A DNA stretch of 64,000 nt from CAZJNX01 sp964547415 (GCA_964547415.1 CAZJNX010000001.1:22406-86405); one strand, 5' to 3'. Positions 1-10,309 are shown, numbered from the stretch's first letter. Notes: generated from the sequence alone by a model not told the origin. A program made the numbers and translations.

Positions 1-468
1 ATCGACGCGGTGTTCGCCAACGCCGGCCGCGGCGGGGCGCCCGGCGGCTTCTCCGCCGCGCCCGTGGAATCGTGGCGGTCGATGGTGGAGGTGAACGTCC
101 TCGGGCTCGCCTTCACGCTGCGGGCGAGCCTCGCCGCCCTGAAGGAGAGCGCGGGCCACGTGATCCTCACCGGCTCGGTGGCGGGCCGGCGCGCCCTTCC
201 GGGCTCCATGTACTCGGCCACCAAGTGGGCGGTGACGGGGATCGGCTACAACCTCCGGGAGGAGCTGCGCGGCACGGGCGTCCGCGTCACCCTGATCGAG
301 CCGGGCATGGTGGACACGCCCTTCTTCGACGAGCCGAAGCCCGACGCCCTCAGGCCGGAGGACATCGCCGACGCGGTGGTCTACGCCCTCTCCCGCCCCG
401 CCCACGTGGACGTCCACGAAATGCTGGTGCTGCCGACGCCCCCGCGGGAGGGGACGGCGTCGGGCTGA
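1..468 (+). CDS. SDR family oxidoreductase, 5'-truncated by window edge
   Basis: This is the C-terminal part of a short-chain dehydrogenase/reductase; the frame is open from base 1, so the true start lies upstream of the window. The NAG motif (FANAG, residues 5-9 of the visible part) and the catalytic pair Tyr71/Lys75 in YSATK are present, with the active-site serine in the preceding TGSVAG strand. The family uses NAD(P)H to reduce or oxidise alcohols and ketones in the cytoplasm; the substrate cannot be told. The glycine-rich cofactor loop (TGxxxGxG) falls outside the window. The downstream neighbour popZ is convergent, so this is the end of its transcription unit. Confidence 0.9.
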   Translation: MDAVFANAGRGGAPGGFSAAPVESWRSMVEVNVLGLAFTLRASLAALKESAGHVILTGSVAGRRALPGSMYSATKWAVTGIGYNLREELRGTGVRVTLIEPGMVDTPFFDEPKPDALRPEDIADAVVYALSRPAHVDVHEMLVLPTPPREGTASG

Positions 469-793
469 CCGGCCGGGCGCGCCGCGCGGGCGGGCCGCCC
501 CGTCTCGTCCCGCGCCGGACGGACGGTCCGCCCGTCACGGGGCAACGGCCGCGCGCGGCGCGCACGCGTGCCGTCCGGGGGCAGGGCACGGGGCCCCGGG
601 AGCGGGTGCGGCCGGAGCCTCGGCCGACGGCGGCGGCGGCCCGACGGCGGTCCCGACGGTCTTCCGCCCGGACCGACGCTCCGCCGCGTGCCGCGCCAGG
701 CGCCGCGGGACGGACGGTGCCGTCCGCGGGCTGCCCGCGCCCCACGGACCACGGCGGAGGCGTCGTCGCCCGGCCCGGACGGCGGGGGCCGGC
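469..793. other. Convergent intergenic region with a short hairpin
   Basis: These 325 bases between the SDR gene and the convergent popZ gene carry no convincing coding frame. The only structure seen is a perfect 7-bp inverted repeat at 711-717/720-726 (cggacgg and ccgtccg around a 2-base loop) that could help terminate transcription from either side. No T run follows it. Confidence 0.4.
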
Positions 794-1486
794 CTAGCGG
801 CCCTTGACCGTCACCCGCTCGATCTCCTGGCGGACGAGGCGCTCCACCGTCTCGGGAAGGTGCGCGTCGAGCCACTCCTTCAGCATCGGCCGCAGCATCT
901 CGCGAACGAGGTCGTCGAGCGTTCGCGGGTCCTGGGCGATGAGGGTGCGGTGGAGCTGGTCGAAGGACTGGCCGACGCTCGCCCGCGCCCGTTCCGACAT
1001 CATCGCCTCCTCGCCCGTCCCGGAGGGGGCGCGCGGCGCGGCCTCCCTGTGACCGTTCGCGCGGGGCGAGTCCTCCCGGTGACCGTTCGCGCGGGGCGCG
1101 TCCTTCTCGCCGTCACGGCCGGCCTGGGCGGCGTCCATGCGGATGATCGTCTGGTCCATCGCTTTCCTCTCGGGGCAGGCCGGCTCCCGGCGCGGCGCGG
1201 GGCGGGCCGTGTTCTGGTCGGGCCTCGGCGGGTCGGTCGGAGCGGGGAGCGCGGCAGCCGCCTCGGCCGGGGCGGCGAGCAGGGCCTCGCGAATGCTGCG
1301 CTCCACGAGGGTCGGCAGGGCCTGCGCCCGGGCCGACGACGGGGGGCGCTTCGGCTCGCTGGCCGGCGGGCGGGCCTCGCCGGGCGGCCCCTCGGGCGCC
1401 GCCGCCTCCTCCTCGGACAGGATGCGCCTGATCGACTGCAGGAGGTCCTCCATGGTCTCCTCCCCGCGTCTTGCGGCCTCGGCCAT
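794..1486 (-). CDS. popZ: Polar organizing protein PopZ (DUF2497 family)
   Basis: PopZ assembles a polymeric matrix at the cell poles that anchors the chromosome origin region and recruits cell-cycle regulators. The 230-residue protein has the family architecture: a conserved N-terminal helix (MEDLLQSIRRILSEE, residues 12-26), a Pro/Ala/Glu-rich disordered middle, and a conserved C-terminal oligomerisation region (LDDLVREMLRPMLKEWLDAHLP onward). The start at 1486 is chosen because GGGGAGGAAAGCG lies directly before the ATG; a longer frame upstream lacks such a site. The middle holds two tandem 10-residue units (PRANGHRE core). A second copy of the ribosome-binding site and ATG occurs in frame at 1159, so a shorter C-terminal form is possible. 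Family identity is strong; function is inferred from it. Confidence 0.9.
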   Translation of the reverse strand: MAEAARRGEETMEDLLQSIRRILSEEEAAAPEGPPGEARPPASEPKRPPSSARAQALPTLVERSIREALLAAPAEAAAALPAPTDPPRPDQNTARPAPRREPACPERKAMDQTIIRMDAAQAGRDGEKDAPRANGHREDSPRANGHREAAPRAPSGTGEEAMMSERARASVGQSFDQLHRTLIAQDPRTLDDLVREMLRPMLKEWLDAHLPETVERLVRQEIERVTVKGR

Positions 1487-1733
1487 CGCTTTCCTCCCCG
1501 CTCGTCGCCACGGACGGAACCGCCCCGCCCGAATCGGCATCCCGTGCGGCAAGGCTAGCAGCCGCCGCCCCCGCCCGCCGCGCCCGGCCCGCGTCATCCA
1601 CGGGAAAGGGCGCGGGCTCCACAGCTTCCGGTTGTCGCGGGCGCGTCCGTCCGGCCTTGCGGGGGAAGGTGGGGCGGCCTAGGGTTTCGCCGCGCGGGGC
1701 CGGGCGGTCGCCGGAGGACAGGGAGGACCGGCC

Positions 1734-2405
1734 ATGGACGAGATCCGCGAGACGGCGCCGCTTACCGTGGACGTCGTGTCCGACGTGATGTGCCCGTGGT
1801 GCTTCATCGGCAAGCGGCGGCTGGAGCGGGCCCTCGCCGATGCGCCGGAGCTGCCCGTCGAGGTCGCCTGGCACCCCTTCCAGCTCGATCCGACGCTGCC
1901 GCCCGAGGGCCGGGACCGGCGCGCCTACCTGGAGGACAAGTTCGGCGGGGCCGAGGGCGCGCGGGAGGTCTACGCGCAGATCGAGGCGGTGGGGGCGGAG
2001 GAGGGCATCGCCTTCGCCTTCGACCGGATCGAGCGCTCGCCCAACACGCTGGACGCCCACCGGCTGATCCGCTGGGCCGGGATCGAGGGGGCGCAGGACC
2101 GCGTGGTGGAGCGCCTGTTCGAGATGTACTTCCTGGAGGGGACGAACCTCGCCGAGCCCTCGAGCCTCGTCGCCGCCGCCGTGGACGCCGGCATGGACGG
2201 CGCGGTGGTCGAGCGCCTCCTCGGGGGCGAGGCGGACAAGGACGCCGTGCGCGGCGAGATCGAGGCCGCCCAGCGCATGGGGATCACGGGCGTCCCGTGC
2301 TTCATCGTCGACGCGCGCTACGCCGTCGTCGGCGCCCAGCCCCCGGAGGTGCTGGTGGACGCCATGCGCACCGCCCTCGCCGACCGGCCGGCCGCCGGCG
2401 CCTGA
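1734..2405 (+). CDS. DsbA family oxidoreductase, FrnE-like
   Basis: This 223-residue thioredoxin-fold protein belongs to the DsbA/FrnE group (related to 2-hydroxychromene-2-carboxylate isomerases). It has the redox motif CPWC at residues 20-23 after a beta strand (VDVVSDVMCPWC), an all-helical insertion, and the cis-Pro loop GVPCF near residue 187. There is no signal peptide, so it should be a cytoplasmic thiol oxidoreductase or isomerase; the partner is unknown. GGAGGACCGGCC precedes the ATG. It is divergent from popZ across 247 bases and stands alone. It differs from the periplasmic DsbA-like protein at 55109-55744, which has a CGHC motif and a signal peptide. Confidence 0.88.
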   Translation: MDEIRETAPLTVDVVSDVMCPWCFIGKRRLERALADAPELPVEVAWHPFQLDPTLPPEGRDRRAYLEDKFGGAEGAREVYAQIEAVGAEEGIAFAFDRIERSPNTLDAHRLIRWAGIEGAQDRVVERLFEMYFLEGTNLAEPSSLVAAAVDAGMDGAVVERLLGGEADKDAVRGEIEAAQRMGITGVPCFIVDARYAVVGAQPPEVLVDAMRTALADRPAAGA

Positions 2406-2879
2406 CCCGCCGGCGCCGACGCCTCGTCGGCCGGGCCGCGACGGCTCCCCGGCACCGGCGCCCGATCCGACGGGGCGAGACCGCCGCAGCGACGGGGCGC
2501 ACAAGCCGCCCGACCGCGTGGCGGCCGGTGGCGGGTGCCACCCCGTCGGCCGGGCGGCCACGGCTCCCGGCCGCCGGCCTTCGAGCCCACCGACCTTCGA
2601 GCCCACCGGAAACCGACGCCGCGTCGACACGTGCCCTTCCCCGGTGCTGGCGGCCGGGGCCGAGGCCCCGGCGCGCTGGCGGATGCGGCCGTCACCGCGC
2701 CGCGGTCCGGGGCCTTCCGCTCGCCGCCGCGCACCCGGGCCTTTCCGGCCGGAACGCGCGGCCGTGACCGGCGTCACTGGCAGGCGGCCCGAGCGCGGCC
2801 ACTTCCGCTTCCAGCCACCCGCCCTCGCGGTCCGCCGGACCGCGGGCGGCACCGGACCCACTTGTGCGGACGGAACGTC
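2406..2879. other. Intergenic region without recognisable gene
   Basis: These 474 bases lie between the FrnE-like gene and the RtcB-family gene, both on the plus strand. No open frame has the codon bias of the neighbours. A 14-base direct repeat (cttcgagcccaccg, two copies around 2579-2606) and several GGCGCC-type palindromes are present. The promoter of the downstream gene is presumably here, but no clear -35/-10 pair is visible. Confidence 0.4.
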
Positions 2880-4271
2880 ATGTCGCTCACCGGCAAGGAT
2901 CTCGTCTCCTGGGGCATCCCCTCCGGCCCCCATTTTCCCGCCGCGCTGGCGGCGGCGCGCGCCGTCCTCGACGCGGGCGGATCGCGTGCCGAGGCGGAGG
3001 CCGCCGCGCGGGAAAAGGTGCCGCCGCCGAAGCTGCGCGCGAAGGCGGCGCCCGCGCCCTTCACCGTCAACCTCGCGCCCGAGGACGCGGAGGACTGGGC
3101 GAACCTCGCCGCCGTCGAGCGCGACATGCGCCGCCTCATGACGCTGCCGACCGTGACCCGCGGCGCGGTCATGCCGGATGCCTGCCCGGCCGGGGTCATC
3201 CCCGTGGGCGGGGTCGTGGAGACGGACGGGGCGATCCACCCGGGCTTCCACTCCGCCGACATCTGCTGCTCGGTGATGGCGACCTTCCTGCCCCCGCGGA
3301 CCGATCCCGCCCGCCTCCTCGACGCGGCCCACGCCACCACCCACTTCGGCGGCGGCGGGCGCGCCCCGGGCACGCGGGTGCCCATGCCGGCCGCGCTCGA
3401 GGACGCCTTCGCCGGGAACCCGCTGACCCGCCCCCTCCTCGTCGACGCGGCCGCCCACTTCGCCACCCAGGGCGACGGCAACCATTTCCTGTTCGTGGGC
3501 CGGCGGCGCTCGGACGGGGCGGTCGCCCTCGTCACCCACCACGGCTCGCGCCGGCCGGGCGCGCACCTCTACAGGGAGGGGATGCGCCTTGCGAAGGCGG
3601 CGACCCGCAGCCTCGCGGACGGCATCCCCGACGCCCTCGCCTGGATCCCCCTCGACTCCCCGGAGGGCCGCGCCTACTGGGACGCCCTCCAGATCCTGAG
3701 GGAGTGGACGAAGGCGAACCATCTCGCCGTCCACGACAGGGCGATCGCCGCGGCCGGCGTCGCTGGCCGGCCGGTCGATTTCGTCTGGAACGAGCACAAC
3801 TTCGTCTTCCGGCGCGGCGGCCGGGTGCTCCATGGCAAGGGCGCGACCCCCGCCTGGGGGGAACACGCGGCCGACGCCGACCCGCGGGGGCGGGTGCTCG
3901 TCCCCCTCAACATGGCCGCCCCCATCCTCGTCGCCGTCGGGTCGGACGCGGCCGGCGGCCTCGGCTTCGCCCCCCATGGGGCGGGGCGGGTGCGCTCGCG
4001 CAGCGCCCATGCCCGCGACTTCGGCGAGGCCTGGGGCGCGCAGGAGCTCGCCTCCCTCCGCGAGGCGGGCCTCGACATCCGCTTCTTCCACGGCACGCCG
4101 GACGCGACGGAGCTGCCGTCCGCCTACAAGGGCGCGGCGGCGATCGAGCGCCAGACCCGCGACTTCGGCCTCGCCACGATCGACGACCACATCGACCCGT
4201 TCGGCTCCATCATGGCCGGCAGCTGGTCTCGCGAGCCCCTCGATCCGGCGGCGGACGCGCCGGACGGGTGA
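2880..4271 (+). CDS. RtcB family RNA ligase-like protein
   Basis: RtcB ligates RNA 2',3'-cyclic phosphate or 3'-phosphate ends to 5'-OH ends using GTP and Mn2+. This 463-residue protein has the family landmarks in order: the acidic/Cys metal loop as DICCSV near residue 126 (usually DxGCGM), GDGNHF near 200, HHGSR near 220, NEHNF near 304, and the guanylylated-histidine loop PHGAGRVRSRS near 365. The start at 2880 opens the domain cleanly, although the upstream ribosome-binding site is weak. No RtcA or archease gene is nearby. The deviating metal loop marks it as the divergent bacterial branch, where the natural RNA substrate is usually unknown. A gene for an SDR follows 154 bases downstream. 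Confidence 0.88.
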   Translation: MSLTGKDLVSWGIPSGPHFPAALAAARAVLDAGGSRAEAEAAAREKVPPPKLRAKAAPAPFTVNLAPEDAEDWANLAAVERDMRRLMTLPTVTRGAVMPDACPAGVIPVGGVVETDGAIHPGFHSADICCSVMATFLPPRTDPARLLDAAHATTHFGGGGRAPGTRVPMPAALEDAFAGNPLTRPLLVDAAAHFATQGDGNHFLFVGRRRSDGAVALVTHHGSRRPGAHLYREGMRLAKAATRSLADGIPDALAWIPLDSPEGRAYWDALQILREWTKANHLAVHDRAIAAAGVAGRPVDFVWNEHNFVFRRGGRVLHGKGATPAWGEHAADADPRGRVLVPLNMAAPILVAVGSDAAGGLGFAPHGAGRVRSRSAHARDFGEAWGAQELASLREAGLDIRFFHGTPDATELPSAYKGAAAIERQTRDFGLATIDDHIDPFGSIMAGSWSREPLDPAADAPDG

Positions 4272-4425
4272 TCCCGCGAGGGGGACGGGCCTTTCTCGCC
4301 CGCGCCGCCCTGCCGCGCCCCTGCGGGGCCGGTCGCCCGTCTCGACGGCGTCGCCGGCGGCGGTCATGATGGGGCGGGGTCCTGCCCACGGGGACCGCGC
4401 GGACGAGGAAGGGGAGGACCGGCCG

Positions 4426-5154
4426 ATGGACCTGGGGCTCGCGGGCAAGCGCGTCGCCGTCACCGGCGCGAGCCGCGGCATCGGCCGCGCGACGGCCGAG
4501 GCGTTCGCCGCGGAAGGGGCGCACGTGATCGCCATCGCCCGCTCGGCGGCCGACCTCGACACCCTCGACGCTGGGCCCGGCCGGATCGAGCCCTGGGTGA
4601 TGGACGTGACCGACCCGGCCCTTTCCGGGCGCATCGAGGCGGAAGGCCGGCTCGACGTCCTCGTCAACAACGCGGGCACCAACCGCCCCGCCCCCGTCAC
4701 GGAGGTGACGGACGAGGACTTCGAGGCGATCCTCGACGTCAACGTGCGGGCCCTCTTCCGCCTGTCGCGGGCGGCAGCGCGGACCATGACGCGGGCGGGC
4801 GAAGGCGTCATCGTGATGATGAGTTCCCAGTACGGCCACGTGGGCGCGGCGGGCCGAAGCGTCTACACGATGACGAAGCACGCCGTGGAGGGCCTCACCA
4901 AGGCGATGGCGGTGGAGCTCGGCCCGAAGGGCGTGCGGGTGGTTGCGGTGGCGCCCACCTACATCGAGACGCCCCTCACCCGCCCCCTCCTCGCCGACCC
5001 GGCCTTCGGCGCCTGGGTCCACGGAATGCTGCCCGTGGGGCGCGCGGGCGTCCCGGAGGATGTGGCGCGGATGGTCCTGTTCGCCGCCTCCCCGGCCGCG
5101 CGGATGGTGACCGGCACCAGCCTGCGCGTCGACGGGGGGTGGACAGCCAGCTGA
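4426..5154 (+). CDS. SDR family NAD(P)-dependent oxidoreductase
   Basis: This complete classical short-chain dehydrogenase has 242 residues. The cofactor loop TGASRGIG is at residues 12-19, NNAG follows at about 84-87, and the catalytic residues are in SSQYGHVGAAGRSVYTMTK (Tyr147, Lys151). The C-terminal DGGW strand is typical of FabG-like members acting on 3-oxo or sugar substrates. GGGGAGGACCGGCC is a good ribosome-binding site for the ATG at 4426. The substrate is not predictable: neighbours are an RtcB-family gene upstream and a convergent secreted repeat protein downstream. A large inverted repeat starts 86 bases after the stop. Confidence 0.92.
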   Translation: MDLGLAGKRVAVTGASRGIGRATAEAFAAEGAHVIAIARSAADLDTLDAGPGRIEPWVMDVTDPALSGRIEAEGRLDVLVNNAGTNRPAPVTEVTDEDFEAILDVNVRALFRLSRAAARTMTRAGEGVIVMMSSQYGHVGAAGRSVYTMTKHAVEGLTKAMAVELGPKGVRVVAVAPTYIETPLTRPLLADPAFGAWVHGMLPVGRAGVPEDVARMVLFAASPAARMVTGTSLRVDGGWTAS

Positions 5155-5240
5155 CGGGCCCCGTCCTCGCCTGCGCACACGCCGCTCGCTCACCGCCCAT
5201 GGGCCGCAAGGGCCTTGCGCGACCGCGACTTTCGAGGCTC

Positions 5241-5308
5241 GCGCCGGGCACGGGCCGCGTCAAGGCACGCCTTCGGCTTTCCACCTTGACCCGGCCCGCG
5301 CCCGGCGC
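5241..5308. repeat. Long inverted repeat (25-bp arms), possible terminator or regulatory hairpin
   Basis: Arms 5241-5265 and 5284-5308 are reverse complements at 23 of 25 positions, separated by an 18-base loop. The left arm begins gcgccgggcacgggcc and ends gtcaagg. It lies in the convergent junction between the SDR gene and the repeat-protein gene, where a bidirectional terminator is expected, but no T tract follows. The right arm also forms the start of a dispersed repeat that recurs near 57.75 kb. Confidence 0.7.
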
Positions 5309-5380
5309 GCTTCTGGAAGGGTCGGCTCCGCCGGAATGTCGGCAAGGCGTCTCACCACCGGAATGGACCGGAGAGGTGCG
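5284..5380. repeat. Dispersed intergenic repeat, copy A
   Basis: This stretch resembles 57720-57815. A core of 22 bases (5315-5336) is identical in both copies, and flanks on both sides remain similar (TTGACC-CGGCCCGCGC on the left; a CCACCGRAAYGG block on the right). The core plus three preceding bases can fold as a hairpin with TTCYGG and CCGGAA arms; the C/T difference between copies keeps pairing through G-U. Both copies sit between convergent genes. Confidence 0.6.
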
Positions 5381-5461
5381 CGAGGCGACCCGGTGGCCCC
5401 GGGGACCTGCCGCTCGGGACATGGCGGAAGGCGCTCCAAGGGCCTGCCGTGCCCGCGCTGG

Positions 5462-6664
5462 TCAGCCGCGGTAGACGCAGAAGTGGTAACGGCCGTCGTA
5501 GCCGAGGTAGTAGCCCGTCTCGGGATCGAACGAGCGATAGCGGCGCGCGCACCAGGCGTACCACTCCGGCGTCCAGGGGGCGTAGGGCCCCGCACCCGCC
5601 ACCACGACCCGGTCGTCCACCGCCGCGTCCGCCGCGATGGTGATCGCGGCGATCACGCCGAAGGCCGGGGCCCACCACCACAGGTCGTCGTACCAGTAGT
5701 ACCAGCCGTCGTAGGCCTGCCGCCAGTAGCGGCCGCGCCAGACCCGGCGGGGGGCGATCCAGCGGGGCTCGGCGCGCCAGAAGCGGCCGCGGCGGTAGTG
5801 GCGATAGCCGCGGCCCGGCGGCCGGGGCCGCGCCTGCGCCGGGCCGCGACGGATCGCGCGTCGCGCCGCCCGCGATTCGCCGACCCGCACCAGCCGGTCG
5901 CCCGGACCGCGCCGGTAGACGGGGCGATCGACGTCCCTGCGGAGGCGACGGGCCGCATCCACCCGGCTCACGCGGTCGCCGGGGCCGCGGCGATAGACGG
6001 CCTGCCCCGCAGCACGCGGGCGCCGCTGGCGGTCGACGATCACGCGGTCGCCCGGGCCGCGCCGGTAACGGGCCCGGTCGGCGAGGACGGGCCGGCTGCG
6101 GGCCCCGTCCACCCGCATCAGGCGGTCGCCCGGGCCGCGGCGATAGACGGGCCGCGCGGCGGCCGACCGGCGCGGGGCCCGACGGGCGGCGCTCACCCGG
6201 TCGCCCGGTCCCCGGCGATAGACCGGCCGCGCCGCGACGGGGCGGCGAGCGGCCGCACGAACGGTGGGCGCCCGGCCCCCGGGCCCCCGGCGGTACGCCT
6301 GCCGGGGCCGCGCCGCCGGACGGGCCCCGGCCGGGCGAGGGACGAGCGGACGCACTGCCGGGCGCCGGCCGGCCCTCGCGGCCGGGCCGGGGGCGCGCCG
6401 GGCCGAGCGAATGCGCGCGCGTTGTGCGCGGGCGGCCCGCGGGCGCTGGAGCTGCCCGCGCGCCGTGCCGGCGCGGGCGCCCGCGCGCACACCGCCGGCG
6501 CGGCCGGCCCGGTAGCCACCGCCCCGGCGCTGGACCTGCAGAAGGGGCCGCGCGTCCGCCCCGTCGAGGGAGACGGACGCACCGGCGGACGGCAGCGCCG
6601 CCGCTGGCTGGACGAAGAGGAGAAAGGATGCGACCGCAAGGGCGATCGTCGAGAACACGGCCAT
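5462..6664 (-). CDS. Secreted Arg-rich repeat protein with BA14K-like C-terminus
   Basis: The 400-residue product starts with a signal peptide (MAVFSTIALAVASFLLFVQ, then AAALPSA). An Arg/Ala/Pro-rich middle carries six repeats of about 25 residues built on YRRGPGxR (residues 124, 149, 174, 200, 224 and 250), plus a degenerate seventh (IRRGP). Next come a Tyr/Trp-rich segment (YRHYRRGRFWR to YDGWYYWYDDLWWW) and a hydrophobic stretch (FGVIAAITIAADAAV). The C-terminus WCARRYRSFDPETGYYLGY resembles BA14K-like proteins, a family of small alphaproteobacterial surface proteins with lectin-like activity. GGGAGGAACGCGCC supports the start. The protein would be very basic and extracytoplasmic; binding to anionic polysaccharide, LPS or nucleic acid is an inference. 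It lies 112 bases downstream of gyrB. Confidence 0.72.
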   Translation of the reverse strand: MAVFSTIALAVASFLLFVQPAAALPSAGASVSLDGADARPLLQVQRRGGGYRAGRAGGVRAGARAGTARGQLQRPRAARAQRARIRSARRAPGPAARAGRRPAVRPLVPRPAGARPAARPRQAYRRGPGGRAPTVRAAARRPVAARPVYRRGPGDRVSAARRAPRRSAAARPVYRRGPGDRLMRVDGARSRPVLADRARYRRGPGDRVIVDRQRRPRAAGQAVYRRGPGDRVSRVDAARRLRRDVDRPVYRRGPGDRLVRVGESRAARRAIRRGPAQARPRPPGRGYRHYRRGRFWRAEPRWIAPRRVWRGRYWRQAYDGWYYWYDDLWWWAPAFGVIAAITIAADAAVDDRVVVAGAGPYAPWTPEWYAWCARRYRSFDPETGYYLGYDGRYHFCVYRG

Positions 6665-6776
6665 GGCGCGTTCCTCCCTGCCGCGCCCCCCGACGCGGGA
6701 GGAAGGCTTCACCGGGAAGCCGACCCGCGCCTTGCGCAAGATCAAGGCGCACAAGGAGGAATAGGTTCCTGACCCG

Positions 6777-9257
<2,481 letters not shown>

Positions 9258-9366
9258 TCATACAGCGCCGCGCCGGCCGCGGACAGGGCGACGCACGCCA
9301 TGCACAAATAGGCATTCCCTGCCGAAATTGTAACCTTTGCCGCGCATTGCGGCGATGGGCGGCCGG

Positions 9367-10206
9367 TCAGGGAGCGGTGGCCGACGTCTCGCCCGCGAGG
9401 GGCACCGGCAAGGCCCCGTTGCGGGTGAAGGCGATCGCGCGGCGCGTGCCGCCCGAGACGGCATCGGTCACGTCGAGGCCGAAGCCGAGCACACGGTACA
9501 CCACCGCCGGGCCGCCGTCCGCTGGCCGCAGGATCTCGTGGACGCAGCCCGCGTTGCCGCACAGCCCGAACTCCACCGGCTGCACCGCGAGCAGGATCTC
9601 CCCGATCCCGTCCGCCGGCACGTCGAGGTCGAACTGCTGGAGGACGACCCCGTCCCGGACCTTCACGGCAACGCCGTGGATCTCCTCGAGGTAGGCTCTC
9701 AGCCCCGCCACCGCGTCCGGGTCGATGGGGCTGCGCGGCGGCAGCGGCGGCGCCGTCGCCTCCCGCGCCGCCTCCACCACGGGGGCGCAAGCCTCCATCA
9801 CCCGGGCGATCTCGTCGGACGAGCCCGCGAGCGACAGGGGCAACCCGTTGCCGCTTGCGTGGAAGTCGATGGTCATGGCGCGGCCGCGGCGCATGGCGGC
9901 GAGGAGGTCGTCGTGGCGCGCGGGGTCGTAGAGGTCCACGAGCACGTAGTTGACGCCGTGCTCCGGGCCCACGGGCACGAGGGGGAGCGTTCCCGCGCTG
10001 CGGCCGTCGATCCGGATCGCGGCCGAGACCGCGCCGGTGGCGTCGGCGGTGGTGGACAGCCAGGCGAGTTCGAGCCCGCGTCCCTTGCCGCACCTGAGCG
10101 CGAGGCACTCGACGTTGACGTCCGTCGGGTGGCAGACGGCGGTGCCGATGCCGTAGAGGAGCGGCGCCCAGCCGTCATCCTGGGCAGCCGCCGCGGCGAG
10201 CGACAA
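9367..10206 (-). CDS. Uncharacterised exported protein; N-terminus probably frameshifted
   Basis: The intact frame encodes 279 residues from a TTG codon and I do not recognise a family. Six cysteines are seen, including a close pair in GLCGNAGC near the C-terminus, as in periplasmic proteins. A well-placed GGGGAGGGAGCCC and ATG at 10277 start another frame reading MGLARIARIARIARLVG and then a run of alanines. One extra base in the C run at 10212-10215 (G run in the gene) would join the two frames into a textbook signal peptide continuing LSLAAAAAQDDGW. The gene is therefore probably 9367-10277 with a one-base deletion, either a real mutation or a sequencing error. It lies between gyrB and the molybdenum-cofactor genes and no functional link is evident. 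Confidence 0.6.
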   Translation of the reverse strand: MSLAAAAAQDDGWAPLLYGIGTAVCHPTDVNVECLALRCGKGRGLELAWLSTTADATGAVSAAIRIDGRSAGTLPLVPVGPEHGVNYVLVDLYDPARHDDLLAAMRRGRAMTIDFHASGNGLPLSLAGSSDEIARVMEACAPVVEAAREATAPPLPPRSPIDPDAVAGLRAYLEEIHGVAVKVRDGVVLQQFDLDVPADGIGEILLAVQPVEFGLCGNAGCVHEILRPADGGPAVVYRVLGFGLDVTDAVSGGTRRAIAFTRNGALPVPLAGETSATAP

Positions 10207-10241
10207 CCCGACCCCGCGGCGGCGGCGCCGACGAGGCGGGC

Positions 10242-10268
10242 GATCCGGGCGATCCGGGCGATCCGGGC
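10242..10268. repeat. Three tandem 9-bp units in a signal-peptide region
   Basis: The unit gatccgggc is repeated three times without gaps. Read on the minus strand it encodes the repeated tripeptide A-R-I at the start of the presumed signal peptide of the 9367-10277 gene. Loss or gain of a unit would lengthen or shorten the positively charged n-region without changing the frame. Confidence 0.75.
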
Positions 10269-10309
10269 AAGGCCCATGGGCTCCCTCCCCTTCGTTCGTC
10301 CCGCCGCCG

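Noticed and set aside
6740..6775. EcfG-type stress promoter (GGAAC with CGTT) upstream of the repeat-protein gene
   Set aside because: GGAAC is present on the minus strand but no CGTT lies at 16-17 bases distance.
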